Shown here: positions 28,622 through 38,062 of the stretch, piece after piece
Numbering within the stretch: the first letter of the stretch is position 1
Layout: every line of letters starts with the position of its first letter
Source: Yoonia sp.
GTDB lineage: Bacteria > Pseudomonadota > Alphaproteobacteria > Rhodobacterales > Rhodobacteraceae
Assembly: GCF_030731595.1 (NCBI RefSeq)
Contig: NZ_JANQTS010000082.1
Coordinates: 114,200 to 178,199, forward strand
DNA length: 64,000 nucleotides
Reading direction: 5' to 3'
Position numbers and translations under genes: made by a program
Notes under the pieces: model-generated
What the model was told of the DNA's origin: nothing
Databases searched by the model: none
What the model saw: only the letters and a program-made list of their open reading frames with translations

Positions 28622-30838
28622 TTATCTTCTTTCCCGCAGCCGCAAGACCACGACCGACAATGGTGGCAAGGTCAGGGTGACGGATTGCGCATGACCATCA
28701 GCGGCCAGATCTGCAGCCTCTCCTCCACCCAGATTACCACGGTTTCCGCCGCCGTATATGGCGGCGTCTGTGTTCAGCACTTCCTCCCAGAAGCCTTGCT
28801 CCGGCACGCCAACCCGGAAATTCAGACGCTCCACCGGTGTAAAGTTGCAGACCACGACCACCGGCGCATCGCCTGCCGCGCCATAGCGAGCAAAGGCTAT
28901 CGTTGATTGGGCTGGGTCATTGCTGAGCCACGCAAAGCCCTCTGGCAGGCAATCGTTGACATGCAGCGCGGGTGTGGCGCGATAAAGCGCGTTGAGGTCC
29001 CGCACCAATTGCTGCACGCCTTTGTTGGCGGGCTGCTCTGCGGCCCCCCAATTCAGTTCGGCATTATGGTTCCATTCTTCGGGCTGGGCGAATTCACAGC
29101 CCATAAACAGCAGTTTCTTGCCCGGATGCGCCCACATAAAGGCATAATAGGCGCGCAGATTGGCGAATTTTTCCCAGTCGGTCCCCGGCATCTTGTCGAT
29201 CATCGACCCTTTGCCGTGGACGACCTCGTCATGGCTGATCGGCAGGATGAAATTCTCGGTAAAGGCCCAGTCAATCGGGAAGGTCATCAGGTGGTGGTCG
29301 TGCTGGCGATAGATCGGGTCTTTTTCCATGTAGCGCAGCGTATCGTTCATCCAGCCCATGTTCCACTTGTAGCCAAAGCCAAGCCCGCCCATGTGCACAG
29401 GCTGTGACACCGCAGGAAAAGACGTGCTTTCCTCCGCCACCGTCATGATGCTGGGGTCTGCACCGTAGACCGCAATGTTCATTTCCTGCAGAAAGGCAAT
29501 CGCCTCGTAATTCTCGCGCCCGCCGTCCTTGTTGGGCACCCATTCGCCGTCGTTGCGCGAATAGTCGCGGTAAAGCATCGAGGCCACCGCATCGACGCGC
29601 AACCCGTCCAGATGGTATTCCTCCATCCAGTAAAGCGCATTGGCGACAAGGTAGTTTTTCACCTCGCGGCGCCCGTAATTATAGATCAGCGTGTTCCAGT
29701 CCTGATGAAACCCTTCACGCGGATCGGCATGTTCGTAAAGCGCTGTACCATCAAACTTTGCAAGCCCATGCGCATCGGTCGGAAAATGCCCCGGCACCCA
29801 ATCCAGCAAGACGCCGATCTCTGCCGCATGCGCCGCCTCGACCAGATCGCGGAATTCATGGGGCGGACCGAACCGGATTGTGGGCGCGTAAAGCCCGACA
29901 GGCTGATAGCCCCATGAGCCGTCAAAGGGAAATTCGGAGACCGGCAGCAATTCGATATGGGTGAAGCCCATGAATTTGACATAGGACACCAGATCGCGCG
30001 CAAGCTCTTTATAGCTCAGCGGCCGCCCGCCATCGTCATAGCGCCGCCGCCATGAGCCCAGATGTACCTCGTAGATCGAGATGGGGCTGGCACGATCCGC
30101 ACGCGCGGCACGCGCCTTCATCCAGCTTTCGTCTTTCCAGCCATACCCAAGGATATCGCGCACGATCGAGGCTTTTTCCGGCGGATGCTGCGATCCGAAG
30201 CCAAGCGGGTCGGCCTTGAGCGCCACATGGCCATCCGCCCCGACAATTTCGTATTTATAAAGTGCGCCCTCGCCAACCTGCGGCAGGAATACTTCCCAAA
30301 CGCCGGTTTGACCGGCGCGGCGCATCGGATGCCGGCGCCCGTCCCAGTTGTTGAACCCGCCCACCACGCTCACCCGACGCGCATTTGGTGCCCAGACCGC
30401 AAAATGCACCCCGTCCACCTTTTGATGGGTGGTGACATGGGCGCCAAGCACGCGCCAAAGTTCTTTATGTGTGCCTTCACCTACAAGATATTCGTCGAAT
30501 GCCGTCAGGACCGGATCAAAGGCAAAGGGATCATGGGTGGTAAAGTCAGCCCCGTCTGCGTAGCGCATGGTCAGTGTATAGGATTTTCCAGACACGGGGC
30601 CTGCAAAGACAGCGCCATGAACGCGCGGCAGTGCGGTCTGCTTTCCCGCAACCGTGGCGATGACCGCTACAGCATCAGGCTGGAATGTGACGATCCACCG
30701 GCGGTTGCCCACTTTGTGCGGACCCAGAACATCAAACGGGGCGTGATGGGTGCCGTTGTTGAGCGCCTCTACGTCATGAAACGACAGAAAGTCCGGCAAC
30801 GGGTTTTGTCGAGATTGCCCGATGTTTTCTTGATCCAT
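28622..30838 (-). CDS. glgB: 1,4-alpha-glucan branching enzyme
   Basis: A 738-residue enzyme forming alpha-1,6 branches. It has two N-terminal beta-sandwich segments ([16 protein letters not shown] start region, then [20 protein letters not shown]) and the GH13 barrel with [16 protein letters not shown] (nucleophile), VAEESTSFP (acid/base) and [11 protein letters not shown]. It is the first gene of the glg operon. The 206 bases upstream, shared with the divergent small secreted-protein gene, must hold the operon promoter. No strong ribosome site precedes the chosen ATG. Confidence 0.97.
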   Translation of the reverse strand: MDQENIGQSRQNPLPDFLSFHDVEALNNGTHHAPFDVLGPHKVGNRRWIVTFQPDAVAVIATVAGKQTALPRVHGAVFAGPVSGKSYTLTMRYADGADFTTHDPFAFDPVLTAFDEYLVGEGTHKELWRVLGAHVTTHQKVDGVHFAVWAPNARRVSVVGGFNNWDGRRHPMRRAGQTGVWEVFLPQVGEGALYKYEIVGADGHVALKADPLGFGSQHPPEKASIVRDILGYGWKDESWMKARAARADRASPISIYEVHLGSWRRRYDDGGRPLSYKELARDLVSYVKFMGFTHIELLPVSEFPFDGSWGYQPVGLYAPTIRFGPPHEFRDLVEAAHAAEIGVLLDWVPGHFPTDAHGLAKFDGTALYEHADPREGFHQDWNTLIYNYGRREVKNYLVANALYWMEEYHLDGLRVDAVASMLYRDYSRNDGEWVPNKDGGRENYEAIAFLQEMNIAVYGADPSIMTVAEESTSFPAVSQPVHMGGLGFGYKWNMGWMNDTLRYMEKDPIYRQHDHHLMTFPIDWAFTENFILPISHDEVVHGKGSMIDKMPGTDWEKFANLRAYYAFMWAHPGKKLLFMGCEFAQPEEWNHNAELNWGAAEQPANKGVQQLVRDLNALYRATPALHVNDCLPEGFAWLSNDPAQSTIAFARYGAAGDAPVVVVCNFTPVERLNFRVGVPEQGFWEEVLNTDAAIYGGGNRGNLGGGEAADLAADGHAQSVTLTLPPLSVVVLRLRERR

Positions 30839-31044
30839 CCAAATGTTCCAAAACCCAGGACGTGGGGCCGCGCTGCCCCTTCATGCGAACCCAACTTGAA
30901 CATGGGCAGATAGGTCCCGTCAACACGAAGACGCAAATGCACCGAATCCCTGTCTTTTTGGAAAGGACAGGTTTCAATTCTCTTATGTTTCGCGCGATCC
31001 CCTGCTAGCCAATAAATGTAGACGTTTTTTGAGTAGCAAGTATC

Positions 31045-31308
31045 ATGTTTTATCACACAAACCGCTTTGCCAGTGCGGCAATAGCAACAGGCATCCTTTT
31101 TTTGTCAGCTTCAACCGTCAGTGCCAGTGAAATCGCACTGACCTTCGCGGACCATGACCTCACCATCTCCGGTGACTTCGCCGGTTTCGAAGATAACCAA
31201 TATGTCGTGATCACCGACATCGGGGCCATCCATGTTCCGGCTGCGATGGTGACTTGCGCCGGGGCGGATTGCCGCGATGTCGTTCTGGCCTCACAGGCCA
31301 ACGGCTAA
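31045..31308 (+). CDS. Small secreted protein, stand-alone domain
   Basis: An 87-residue protein with a signal peptide (ATGILFLSASTVSASE, cleavage near residue 28) and a 60-residue mature part containing SGDFAGFEDNQYVVITDIGAIHVPAAMVTCAGADC with paired cysteines (shown split: SGDFAGFEDNQYVV and MVTCAGADC). From memory, this resembles the N-terminal domain of larger Rhodobacteraceae phosphate-binding/OmpA-family proteins, but here it stands alone. The ribosome site is weak. The gene is divergent from glgB and overlaps the converging oxidoreductase gene by 4 bases (CTAA). Confidence 0.65.
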   Translation: MFYHTNRFASAAIATGILFLSASTVSASEIALTFADHDLTISGDFAGFEDNQYVVITDIGAIHVPAAMVTCAGADCRDVVLASQANG

Positions 31309-32393
31309 AGGCTGACCGCCTGCCCGGTCCGCGCGCTTTCCTGCGCGGCCATACCCATCGCAACCGCCTTGGCCCCATCGGCCAAGGTGACCTCGACGGC
31401 GCCCTCGCCGCGCACCACCGCGTTGAACCGCTGGTGCTGGTAGAAGGTTGATCCATTGTGATCGCCCGCAGCCAGCAGCGTCGGATCAACCGGAATTTCC
31501 GACACAAACGGCCCCTTGGGTGCGCGTGGGCTGATGATCAGCTGTGGCACAGGTGGATCGCCCAAAAGCTGGGGCCAAAACCGTCCCGGGCCGGGCACCA
31601 GCGCTTCGATCTTGCCGTTTGGACCTACGGCGCTGATCTCTTCTTGATACTTCGACCCTTCCGCAAACATGCATAGTTCCAGCATGGCACGCGCCCCGTT
31701 GGCGAAATCCACAATGACATAGCCGTTGTCCCAGATATCAGGGGTCATCCCGTCATAGCTTTCGTCCATATGGTTCAGCGTCTGTCCCGCACTTGCCATC
31801 ACACGGATAGGTTCGTCCTGCATGATCAACCGCATCAGATCAAAGAAATGGCAGCATTTCTCGACCAGTGTGCCGCCGGTTTTGGCATTGAACCGGTTCC
31901 AGTCCCCGACCTTCGGCAGAAACGGAAAGCGGTGCTCGCGGATCGTCAGCATCTTGACCCCGCCCGTCGCATGTTCGGCCTGTGCAATCAGTGCAGCCAC
32001 AGGAGGCATATAGCGGTATTCCATCGCGACCCAGACAGGGTGCGGATAATCCGCAAAAAGCTTTTCCAGAACGGCTGCATCCGCCGGATCGGTATAAAGC
32101 GGCTTTTCGCACAGGATCGGCATCGGGCGCGTGGCCGCGATCTGCTGCAACTGTGGCACGTGCAGATAATTGGGGCTGACAATAACCACGGCATCAAGTG
32201 TTGGATAAGCAAGCAGGTCTTGCAGCGATGCCGCGACATGGGCATCCCCTGCAAGGGTCGCTGCGGCCTCTGCCAGTTCCGGAACAGGGTCATAAACCAC
32301 CGACACGCGGCCCTGCGGCAGCAGATTGATATTAGAAATATGTTCGCGGGCCATCATGCCGCAGCCAATCAGGCCGTAGTTTACCGTATCCAC
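31305..32393 (-). CDS. Gfo/Idh/MocA family oxidoreductase
   Basis: A 362-residue NAD(P)-dependent dehydrogenase, probably acting on a sugar, inositol or related alcohol. The N-terminal Rossmann motif is GLIGCGMMAREHI, and ILCEKPLYTDPADA carries the family EKP lysine. The gene starts with GTG at 32393, 5 bases after the GntR gene stop, so the two form an operon. It is divergent from the monooxygenase/TRAP cluster, which the GntR protein probably controls, linking this enzyme to the same catabolic pathway. Confidence 0.9.
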   Translation of the reverse strand: MDTVNYGLIGCGMMAREHISNINLLPQGRVSVVYDPVPELAEAAATLAGDAHVAASLQDLLAYPTLDAVVIVSPNYLHVPQLQQIAATRPMPILCEKPLYTDPADAAVLEKLFADYPHPVWVAMEYRYMPPVAALIAQAEHATGGVKMLTIREHRFPFLPKVGDWNRFNAKTGGTLVEKCCHFFDLMRLIMQDEPIRVMASAGQTLNHMDESYDGMTPDIWDNGYVIVDFANGARAMLELCMFAEGSKYQEEISAVGPNGKIEALVPGPGRFWPQLLGDPPVPQLIISPRAPKGPFVSEIPVDPTLLAAGDHNGSTFYQHQRFNAVVRGEGAVEVTLADGAKAVAMGMAAQESARTGQAVSL

Positions 32394-32398
32394 GTTGT

Positions 32399-33106
32399 TT
32401 AACCTTTTCCCATACGCGAGATGTAAGTGGCGCGCTTGGCGTCATACCAAGTGCGCGAAAATTCGGCAGGGTGCTTGGCGGCGGTCCAGCTGACCCGCTC
32501 GATATACCCCACCGTATCCCCGGCGTTCAGATGGAACGCCGCAGGTGTCCAATCCGGCATCACAGCGACGCCAATGCGATCCTCGACAGAGGCAATCACC
32601 AGTCCCAATTCGTGGCGGTAGAAGTGATAAAGCGAATCCGACAGATCAGAGACCGCGATGACATCACGCTGCCCGCCATCCAGCCAGATTTCTTCCAAGG
32701 CGATCAGGATGCCGTCCAAAGACCGCAACCGCCGGATGCGATGCCCCTGTGGCGCGCCACCCAATTTCGCAAAAGTGTCAGGCTTGGGTAGCCGCTCTAC
32801 CGACAGCACCTTGGCCGTGGGCAAACCGCCACCTTTCAACAGTTCCAGACGAAAGAAAGCATAGACGGAATCGACCGCTGGCCGGTGCCGCACATAATTG
32901 CCCGACCCTTGCACACGGTCCAAAAGCCCCTTGGCTTCGACGTCCGCCAGCGCCTTGCGCAATGTGCCGACCGCGACGCCCAGATCATCCGCCATATCCC
33001 GTTCAGGCGGCAAGCGCGACCCGTCCACCAGATGCCCGGCCGCAATCTCGCGGATCAGCATCTCGCTGAGCTGAATGAACTTCGGCAAGGTCGAGGTTTT
33101 CGCCAT
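32399..33106 (-). CDS. GntR family transcriptional regulator (HutC/UTRA type)
   Basis: A 235-residue repressor-type protein. The winged helix-turn-helix covers residues about 10-75 (SRLPPERDMADDLGVAVGTL and following). The effector-binding UTRA domain follows (VLSVERLPKPDTFAKLGGAP; LGLVIASVEDRIGVAVMPDW). It sits between the Gfo/Idh gene it is cotranscribed with and the divergent monooxygenase gene, 104 bases away. It therefore probably represses both directions until a pathway metabolite binds. Confidence 0.92.
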   Translation of the reverse strand: MAKTSTLPKFIQLSEMLIREIAAGHLVDGSRLPPERDMADDLGVAVGTLRKALADVEAKGLLDRVQGSGNYVRHRPAVDSVYAFFRLELLKGGGLPTAKVLSVERLPKPDTFAKLGGAPQGHRIRRLRSLDGILIALEEIWLDGGQRDVIAVSDLSDSLYHFYRHELGLVIASVEDRIGVAVMPDWTPAAFHLNAGDTVGYIERVSWTAAKHPAEFSRTWYDAKRATYISRMGKG

Positions 33107-33134
33107 GGCGACCCCTCCCCTGGCTCACACATGA

Positions 33135-33166
33135 AAATTGATACACTATTGTTGCACACAAAATTG
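33135..33166. promoter_or_regulatory. Candidate GntR operator region
   Basis: This A/T-rich stretch in the 104-base divergent gap contains TTGATACACTATTG and TTGTTGCACACAA, the latter an imperfect dyad (4 of 6 arm positions). The TGTATC and TTGTGTGC elements are of the kind GntR proteins bind. Assignment is by position only. Confidence 0.35.
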
Positions 33167-33210
33167 CGTGCTAGGCAAGTGCAAAGACAAGAGCCTGGGG
33201 AGGAGAATCA

Positions 33211-34368
33211 ATGACCATCGTGCCCGTCACGAGCGCCGATCTGGACGCCGCTGAAGTCTCTTGGTTTTCCGCGCTCTGTTCTGATGACTACCAGTTCTTG
33301 GGCGTGCCCGACGGTGACCTGCGATCCTCATGGGAGCATTGCCGCGACATCGCACTGACCGCCGAAAAGCAGGGGTTCCGCAATATCCTCGCCCCTTCCT
33401 CTTACCAGGTCGGGCAAGACACGCTGTCGTTCGTCGCAGGCATGGCGCCGCTCACCGAAAAGATCAATTTCCTTGCTGCGATCCGCTGTGGCGAAGTGCA
33501 ACCCATCATGTTGGCCCGCACCATTGCGACGCTGGATCACATGCTCAAAGGGCGGCTGACACTGAACGTGATCAGTTCCGATTTTCCAGGCGAAGTCGCC
33601 GAAAGCAGTTTCCGTTACAAGCGCAGCCACGAGGTTGTGGAAATCCTGCGCAAATGCTGGACCCAGGACGAGGTCAGCTATGACGGGGACATCTACCAGA
33701 TCTCGAAACTGACCACCGATCCCGCGCGGCCCTATCAGCAAAATGGCGGCCCGCTTTTGTACTTCGGGGGCTATTCACCGGACGCGCTAGAGCTTTGCGG
33801 GGCGCAGTGTGATGTCTATCTGATGTGGCCCGAAACCACCGATATGCTGGAACAGCGGATGAAGGACGTGCATGCACGGGCCGCAGCGCATGGACGCACG
33901 CTGGACTACGGGTTGCGGGTCCATATGATCGTGCGCGACACCGAGGCCGAGGCCAAGGAATACGCCGATTACATCGCCTCCAAGCTGGATGACGAATACG
34001 GCAAACTGATCCGCGACCGCGCCCACGACAGCATCAGCCTTGGGGTAGCGCATCAATCGCGTGCGCGCGAACTGGCGGATAAATTCGGGTATACCGAACC
34101 CGGCCTCTGGACCGGTGTGGGGCGCGCCCGCTCTGGGTGCGGGGCCGCCCTTGTCGGGTCAACCGACCAGATCATGACCAAAATCGAGGCCTATCAAAAG
34201 ATGGGCATCCGTGCTTTCATCTTCTCGGGCTACCCGCATATCGACGAGGCCGAACATTTTGGAACCCGCGTCATGCCGCACCTGAAGACCTGCTCGCTGC
34301 CACATGCCTACGGGCGTGTGCCAACCGAAACACCAGCTACGCCATTGGGCACAGGACCACGCCGCTAA
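33211..34368 (+). CDS. SsuD-like flavin-dependent monooxygenase (LLM class)
   Basis: A 385-residue bacterial-luciferase-like monooxygenase. Family features include LAPSSYQVGQDTLSFVAGMA, FLAAIRCGEVQPIMLARTIATLDHM (split: FLAAIRCGEV, ARTIATLDHM), NVISSDFPGE and RYKRSHEVVEIL. The pattern is that of SsuD alkanesulfonate monooxygenase, which uses reduced FMN from a partner reductase. That partner is encoded two genes downstream. A strong GGGGAGGAG ribosome site precedes it. Its stop overlaps the next start (TAATG). The substrate, probably imported by the TRAP system downstream, is unknown. Confidence 0.9.
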   Translation: MTIVPVTSADLDAAEVSWFSALCSDDYQFLGVPDGDLRSSWEHCRDIALTAEKQGFRNILAPSSYQVGQDTLSFVAGMAPLTEKINFLAAIRCGEVQPIMLARTIATLDHMLKGRLTLNVISSDFPGEVAESSFRYKRSHEVVEILRKCWTQDEVSYDGDIYQISKLTTDPARPYQQNGGPLLYFGGYSPDALELCGAQCDVYLMWPETTDMLEQRMKDVHARAAAHGRTLDYGLRVHMIVRDTEAEAKEYADYIASKLDDEYGKLIRDRAHDSISLGVAHQSRARELADKFGYTEPGLWTGVGRARSGCGAALVGSTDQIMTKIEAYQKMGIRAFIFSGYPHIDEAEHFGTRVMPHLKTCSLPHAYGRVPTETPATPLGTGPRR

Positions 34369-35258
34369 TGAACCGTATCAAGATCACAAATGACCTGTCT
34401 TTCAGCCGCATCGTCTATGGCATGTGGCGGCTGGGCGATGACAGCGACACCTCTGTCGCGCATGTCCAAGCCAAGATCGAAGCCTGCCTTGCGCAGGGGA
34501 TCACGACAATGGATCAGGCGGACATCTACGGCGGATATGCGGCGGAAGAGGTTTTGGGGAACGCACTCAAAGCCGCGCCCGCGCTGAAAGACCAGATCGA
34601 GATCGTGACGAAATGCGATATCGTCGCGCCTGTGGGGCGCTATGCCAACGCGCGCGTGAAATACTATGACACCAGCCGCGCGCATATTCTGGCATCCGTC
34701 GATCATTCGCTGCGGCTGATGAACATCGACAAGATCGACACGCTGCTGGTGCACCGGCCCGACCCGATGATGGATCACCATGAAACCGGGGCTGCCTTGG
34801 ACGAGGTTGTGGCCGCGGGCAAGGTGCGCTCTGTCGGTGTGTCCAACTTCAAACTGCATGACTGGACGCTGCTGCAATCGGCGATGAAAACACCGCTGAT
34901 CACCAACCAGATCGAACTCTCGGTCACGGCACATCAGGGCTTTACCAATGGCGATGTGGCCTATCTGCAAGAACGCAATGTCCCCATCATGGCATGGTCG
35001 CCCTTGGGCGGAGGTAGCATGATGACCGGCACCGGCGCGGTGCAGGACGCCTTGGCAAAAGTCGCCGCGGAAAACGGCGTTGACCAAAGTGCCGTCGCCG
35101 TGGCTTGGCTGCTGGCCCATCCGGCCAATATCATGCCGGTGATGGGAACCAATAATATCAATCGGATCAAGGCGCTCTCTGACGCTTTGAAAGTCAAGAT
35201 GGACCGGCAGACCTGGTTCGAACTCTATACCGCCGCACTCGGCAAAGAGGTACCATAA
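34368..35258 (+). CDS. Aldo/keto reductase (YdhF-like)
   Basis: A 296-residue NADP-dependent carbonyl reductase. FSRIVYGMWRLGDD and the catalytic tetrad regions DQADIYGGY (Asp, Tyr), VTKCDI (Lys) and LLVHRPDP (His) are visible, with GVSNFKLHDWTLLQ and IMPVMGTNN for cofactor binding. The YdhF-like subgroup matches by the GMWRLGD start. Translational coupling (TAATG) with the monooxygenase before and the flavin reductase after puts it in the same pathway, perhaps reducing the aldehyde or ketone product. Confidence 0.92.
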   Translation: MNRIKITNDLSFSRIVYGMWRLGDDSDTSVAHVQAKIEACLAQGITTMDQADIYGGYAAEEVLGNALKAAPALKDQIEIVTKCDIVAPVGRYANARVKYYDTSRAHILASVDHSLRLMNIDKIDTLLVHRPDPMMDHHETGAALDEVVAAGKVRSVGVSNFKLHDWTLLQSAMKTPLITNQIELSVTAHQGFTNGDVAYLQERNVPIMAWSPLGGGSMMTGTGAVQDALAKVAAENGVDQSAVAVAWLLAHPANIMPVMGTNNINRIKALSDALKVKMDRQTWFELYTAALGKEVP

Positions 35259-35761
35259 TGGACGCAGGCACCATCGCGACATTCGACCCCAGCACCGACA
35301 GCGACAGCTTTCGCGGCGCACTTGGCACTTTCGTGACGGGCGTCACAGTCGTGACGACCGATAGCCCCGAAGGGCCGGTTGCCATCGTCGCCAACAGCTT
35401 TGCCAGCGTTTCGCTGGACCCGCCTTTGGTGCTCTGGTCGCCCGCGAAATCATCCAAGCGGTTTGAACATTTCGCAGGCTCGCGACGCTTTGCCGTGCAT
35501 GTGCTGGCCGCTGATCAACGCGATATCTGTGCAGCGATCATCAAATCCAAAACCGCGATCAAGGACGTGCCGACCCATCTGTCCCATTGCGGCATGCCGA
35601 TCATCGAAGGGGCGCTGGCCACTTTCGAATGTAACCTCGAAGCCACCCATGATGCGGGCGACCACGTGATCGTCGTGGGGCGCGTCACCAAAGCACACCA
35701 CCGTGGCGGCGAACCACTGGTCTTTCACGCAGGCAAATACGGAGCCTTCACGGAACAATAA
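35258..35761 (+). CDS. Flavin reductase family protein
   Basis: A 167-residue FMN reductase of the short-chain type. FRGALGTFVTGVTVVTT, ANSFASVSLDPPLVLWSPAK and HVIVVGRVTKAHHRGGEPLVF are family motifs. It should supply reduced FMN to the SsuD-like monooxygenase two genes upstream, making a two-component system. Its start overlaps the aldo/keto reductase stop (TAATG). Confidence 0.92.
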   Translation: MDAGTIATFDPSTDSDSFRGALGTFVTGVTVVTTDSPEGPVAIVANSFASVSLDPPLVLWSPAKSSKRFEHFAGSRRFAVHVLAADQRDICAAIIKSKTAIKDVPTHLSHCGMPIIEGALATFECNLEATHDAGDHVIVVGRVTKAHHRGGEPLVFHAGKYGAFTEQ

Positions 35762-35778
35762 TTTGCATTCTTCCGAGC

Positions 35779-35827
35779 CTAAATATCCCGGGGGAATTGT
35801 CCGGAACGGACAAGGGGGCAGCGCCCC
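35779..35827 (+). repeat. Candidate interspersed repeat with two stems
   Basis: CTAAATATCCCGGGGGA is followed by a perfect TTGTCCG-GAA-CGGACAA stem and GGGGC-AGC-GCCCC. This composition resembles short intergenic repeat elements common after genes in Roseobacter-group genomes. It lies between the flavin reductase and TRAP genes and may act as an attenuator or processing site. Only one copy is seen in this window, so repeat status rests on recollection. Confidence 0.4.
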
Positions 35828-35870
35828 AAACCATCAGGGCGAAAAGCCCGCATAAACAGGGGAGGAGCCG

Positions 35871-36467
35871 ATGTCGGTCCTGTTTGGCCTTTTATGGCCG
35901 CTTGAACGGTTCAATACCGTGATCCTTGCCATCGGCAAGCTGATCGCGGTGACGGCGCTGGCCGTCATGGTCGCCCTGATCCTCGGTCAGGTGTTTTTCC
36001 GCTATGTGCTGAACGACGCCCCCAATTGGACCGAGGAAGGAGCACGCTTTGGCATGCTCTGGATGGCGGGCCTGATGGCGCCTCTTGCATTCCGGATGGG
36101 CGGTTTCGTCTCCATCGACATGCTGGAACGCGCCCTGCCCCGCGTTGTGTCCGGACTTTTGACGCTTCTGTTGTTGATGATCGCCCTCTGGGTTCTTGTC
36201 GTCGCATGGGAGCGCGGGTTGAACAACCACGTCGATACGCTTTCGGGGCGCGGTTGTTCTTCGTCCCTGCGCTGGCCTTTCGGGATCGAGATCGGCAAAT
36301 GCGGCAACAAGTTCCAGAACAACTATCAATATGCCTCGCTTTGGGTCGGGGTGAACTTGCTGATCTTGGTCAATGTCGAACTGATCTTGCGTCAGGTCAT
36401 CAAACTGGTGGGCCAGGGTGACCGGCTCAAGCCGCTCGGCGCCGATGATTTCGCAGGAGCCGAATAA
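35871..36467 (+). CDS. TRAP transporter small permease (DctQ), enlarged
   Basis: A 198-residue protein with four hydrophobic helices (first: LIAVTALAVMVALILGQVFF) and the DctQ motif NWTEEGARFGMLWMA. It carries an extra loop between helices 3 and 4 with three cysteines (SGRGCSSSLRWPF; IEIGKCGNKFQNNYQ), not usual in DctQ proteins of about 165 residues. It follows GGGGAGGAG. The stop overlaps the large permease start (TAATG). It works with the DctM and DctP proteins encoded next, using ion gradients for solute uptake. Confidence 0.9.
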   Translation: MSVLFGLLWPLERFNTVILAIGKLIAVTALAVMVALILGQVFFRYVLNDAPNWTEEGARFGMLWMAGLMAPLAFRMGGFVSIDMLERALPRVVSGLLTLLLLMIALWVLVVAWERGLNNHVDTLSGRGCSSSLRWPFGIEIGKCGNKFQNNYQYASLWVGVNLLILVNVELILRQVIKLVGQGDRLKPLGADDFAGAE

Positions 36468-38038
36468 TGCTGCTTTGGTTCCTTCCCCTCTTCCTTGTCC
36501 TGATCATGATCGGCCTGCCCGTTGTCTTTGCGCTGCTGGCTTCGCCTTTCGCCCTGATCATGCTCGAAGGTGATAACCGCAATGTTGTCGCGGGCCTTTA
36601 CCGTAACCTTTACAATGGCATGGACAGCTTTCCGCTGATGGCTCTGCCTTTCTTCATGCTGGCAGGCGAGATCATGAACCGCGGCGGGATCACCCTGCGG
36701 CTGGTGGAATTCGCCCAAGCCTTCATGGGCCACCTGCGCGGCGGTCTGGCCCATGTGAATATCCTGTCCTCGATGCTCTTCGCGGGCCTTTCGGGGTCTG
36801 CTGTGGCTGATACCTCGGCCATCGGGTCCACCATGATCCCCGCGATGGAGAAAAACGGCTATACCCGCCGCTTTGCCGCAGCAATCACAGCCGCCTCGTC
36901 CGTCATCGGGCCGATCATTCCGCCTTCGGGCATCATGATCATCTACGCCTATGTCATGGGTGAAAGCGTGGCGTCCCTGTTCCTTGCCGGCATCGTGCCG
37001 GGGATTATGGTTGGCGTGGGCCTCATGATCATGGTCCGGCTGATGGCCGACCGCTATGACCTGCCCAAGGCCGAACGGATCGTCACCAAGAACCAGACGA
37101 TTACACCGGTTGAATACTGGGTCAGCTTCGCGCTGGTGCGGCTCAATCTGGCGGGCCTGCTCATGGCGATCTACGCGGGTGCGGCCACGTCTGTGGGCCT
37201 CGCGTCAATCAATGAAGCCGGGGACAAGGTTCACAACCTGAACCTCTGGATCGTCTTTGCAGCCTTGCTGATCGCTGCGCATTTCATGCTGATGGGCTAC
37301 CGCAAGCGGGTCAGCCAGGATTTTCGCATGGTCTGCAAAAAGGCCGTGGCACCTTTGCAAACGCCCATCATTATTCTGGGCGGTATTCTGGTCGGGGTCT
37401 TCACCCCCACAGAGGCCTCTGCCGTCGCCGTCGCCTATGCGCTGATCGTCAGCTTCTTTGTGTTGCGGTCGATGAAACTGCGCGATCTGGGGCAGGTTCT
37501 GACCAAATCGGCATTGGCCACGTCAGCCGTCCTGTTGCTGGTCGGTGCGGCGGTTGCGTTCAAGACTGTCGTATCCTTGTCATACGCACCGCAGATCCTG
37601 AGCGACTATATCCTGTCGCTGTCGGAAAATCCGCTTGTCCTGCTGTTCCTCATCAACCTTCTGCTCTTTATCGTGGGCATGTTCCTTGATGCAGGGCCCG
37701 CGATCATCATCCTTGGCCCGATTCTGGGGCCGATCTTTGTCGACCTTGGCGTGCACCCCGTGCATTTCGCGATCATCATGAGCGTCAACCTGACCGTGGG
37801 GCTGGCGACGCCACCCATGGGGCTTGTGCTATTCGTGGCCAGTACGGTCTCGGGCGAGCGGGTCGAAACCATTGCCAAAGCGATCCTGCCATTCCTCGCG
37901 GTCGAGGTGCTGGTGATCTTCCTGATCACCTATATCCCCGCCATTTCCATGACAGTGCCTTACCTTGCAGGTTTCTTGGGCTGCGGCCCAGAAGTCGGGT
38001 TCAGCGCTTGCATTAGCCCACCACCGGGCATCAACTAA
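36467..38038 (+). CDS. TRAP transporter large permease (DctM), enlarged
   Basis: A 523-residue membrane protein, against about 430 for typical DctM proteins. Family segments include MLFAGLSGSAVADTSAIGS, ASSVIGPIIPPSGIMIIYAY and GGILVGVFTPTEASAVAV. The extra length lies mainly between about residues 205 and 295, with two additional hydrophobic stretches (FALVRLNLAGLLMAIYAG; LWIVFAALLIAAHFMLMGY), and in a cysteine-containing tail (GCGPEVGFSAC). The partner DctQ is enlarged as well, suggesting that the two insertions contact one another. Confidence 0.92.
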   Translation: MLLWFLPLFLVLIMIGLPVVFALLASPFALIMLEGDNRNVVAGLYRNLYNGMDSFPLMALPFFMLAGEIMNRGGITLRLVEFAQAFMGHLRGGLAHVNILSSMLFAGLSGSAVADTSAIGSTMIPAMEKNGYTRRFAAAITAASSVIGPIIPPSGIMIIYAYVMGESVASLFLAGIVPGIMVGVGLMIMVRLMADRYDLPKAERIVTKNQTITPVEYWVSFALVRLNLAGLLMAIYAGAATSVGLASINEAGDKVHNLNLWIVFAALLIAAHFMLMGYRKRVSQDFRMVCKKAVAPLQTPIIILGGILVGVFTPTEASAVAVAYALIVSFFVLRSMKLRDLGQVLTKSALATSAVLLLVGAAVAFKTVVSLSYAPQILSDYILSLSENPLVLLFLINLLLFIVGMFLDAGPAIIILGPILGPIFVDLGVHPVHFAIIMSVNLTVGLATPPMGLVLFVASTVSGERVETIAKAILPFLAVEVLVIFLITYIPAISMTVPYLAGFLGCGPEVGFSACISPPPGIN

Positions 38039-38062
38039 CAGCATCAAAAGGGAGAGAGACTA

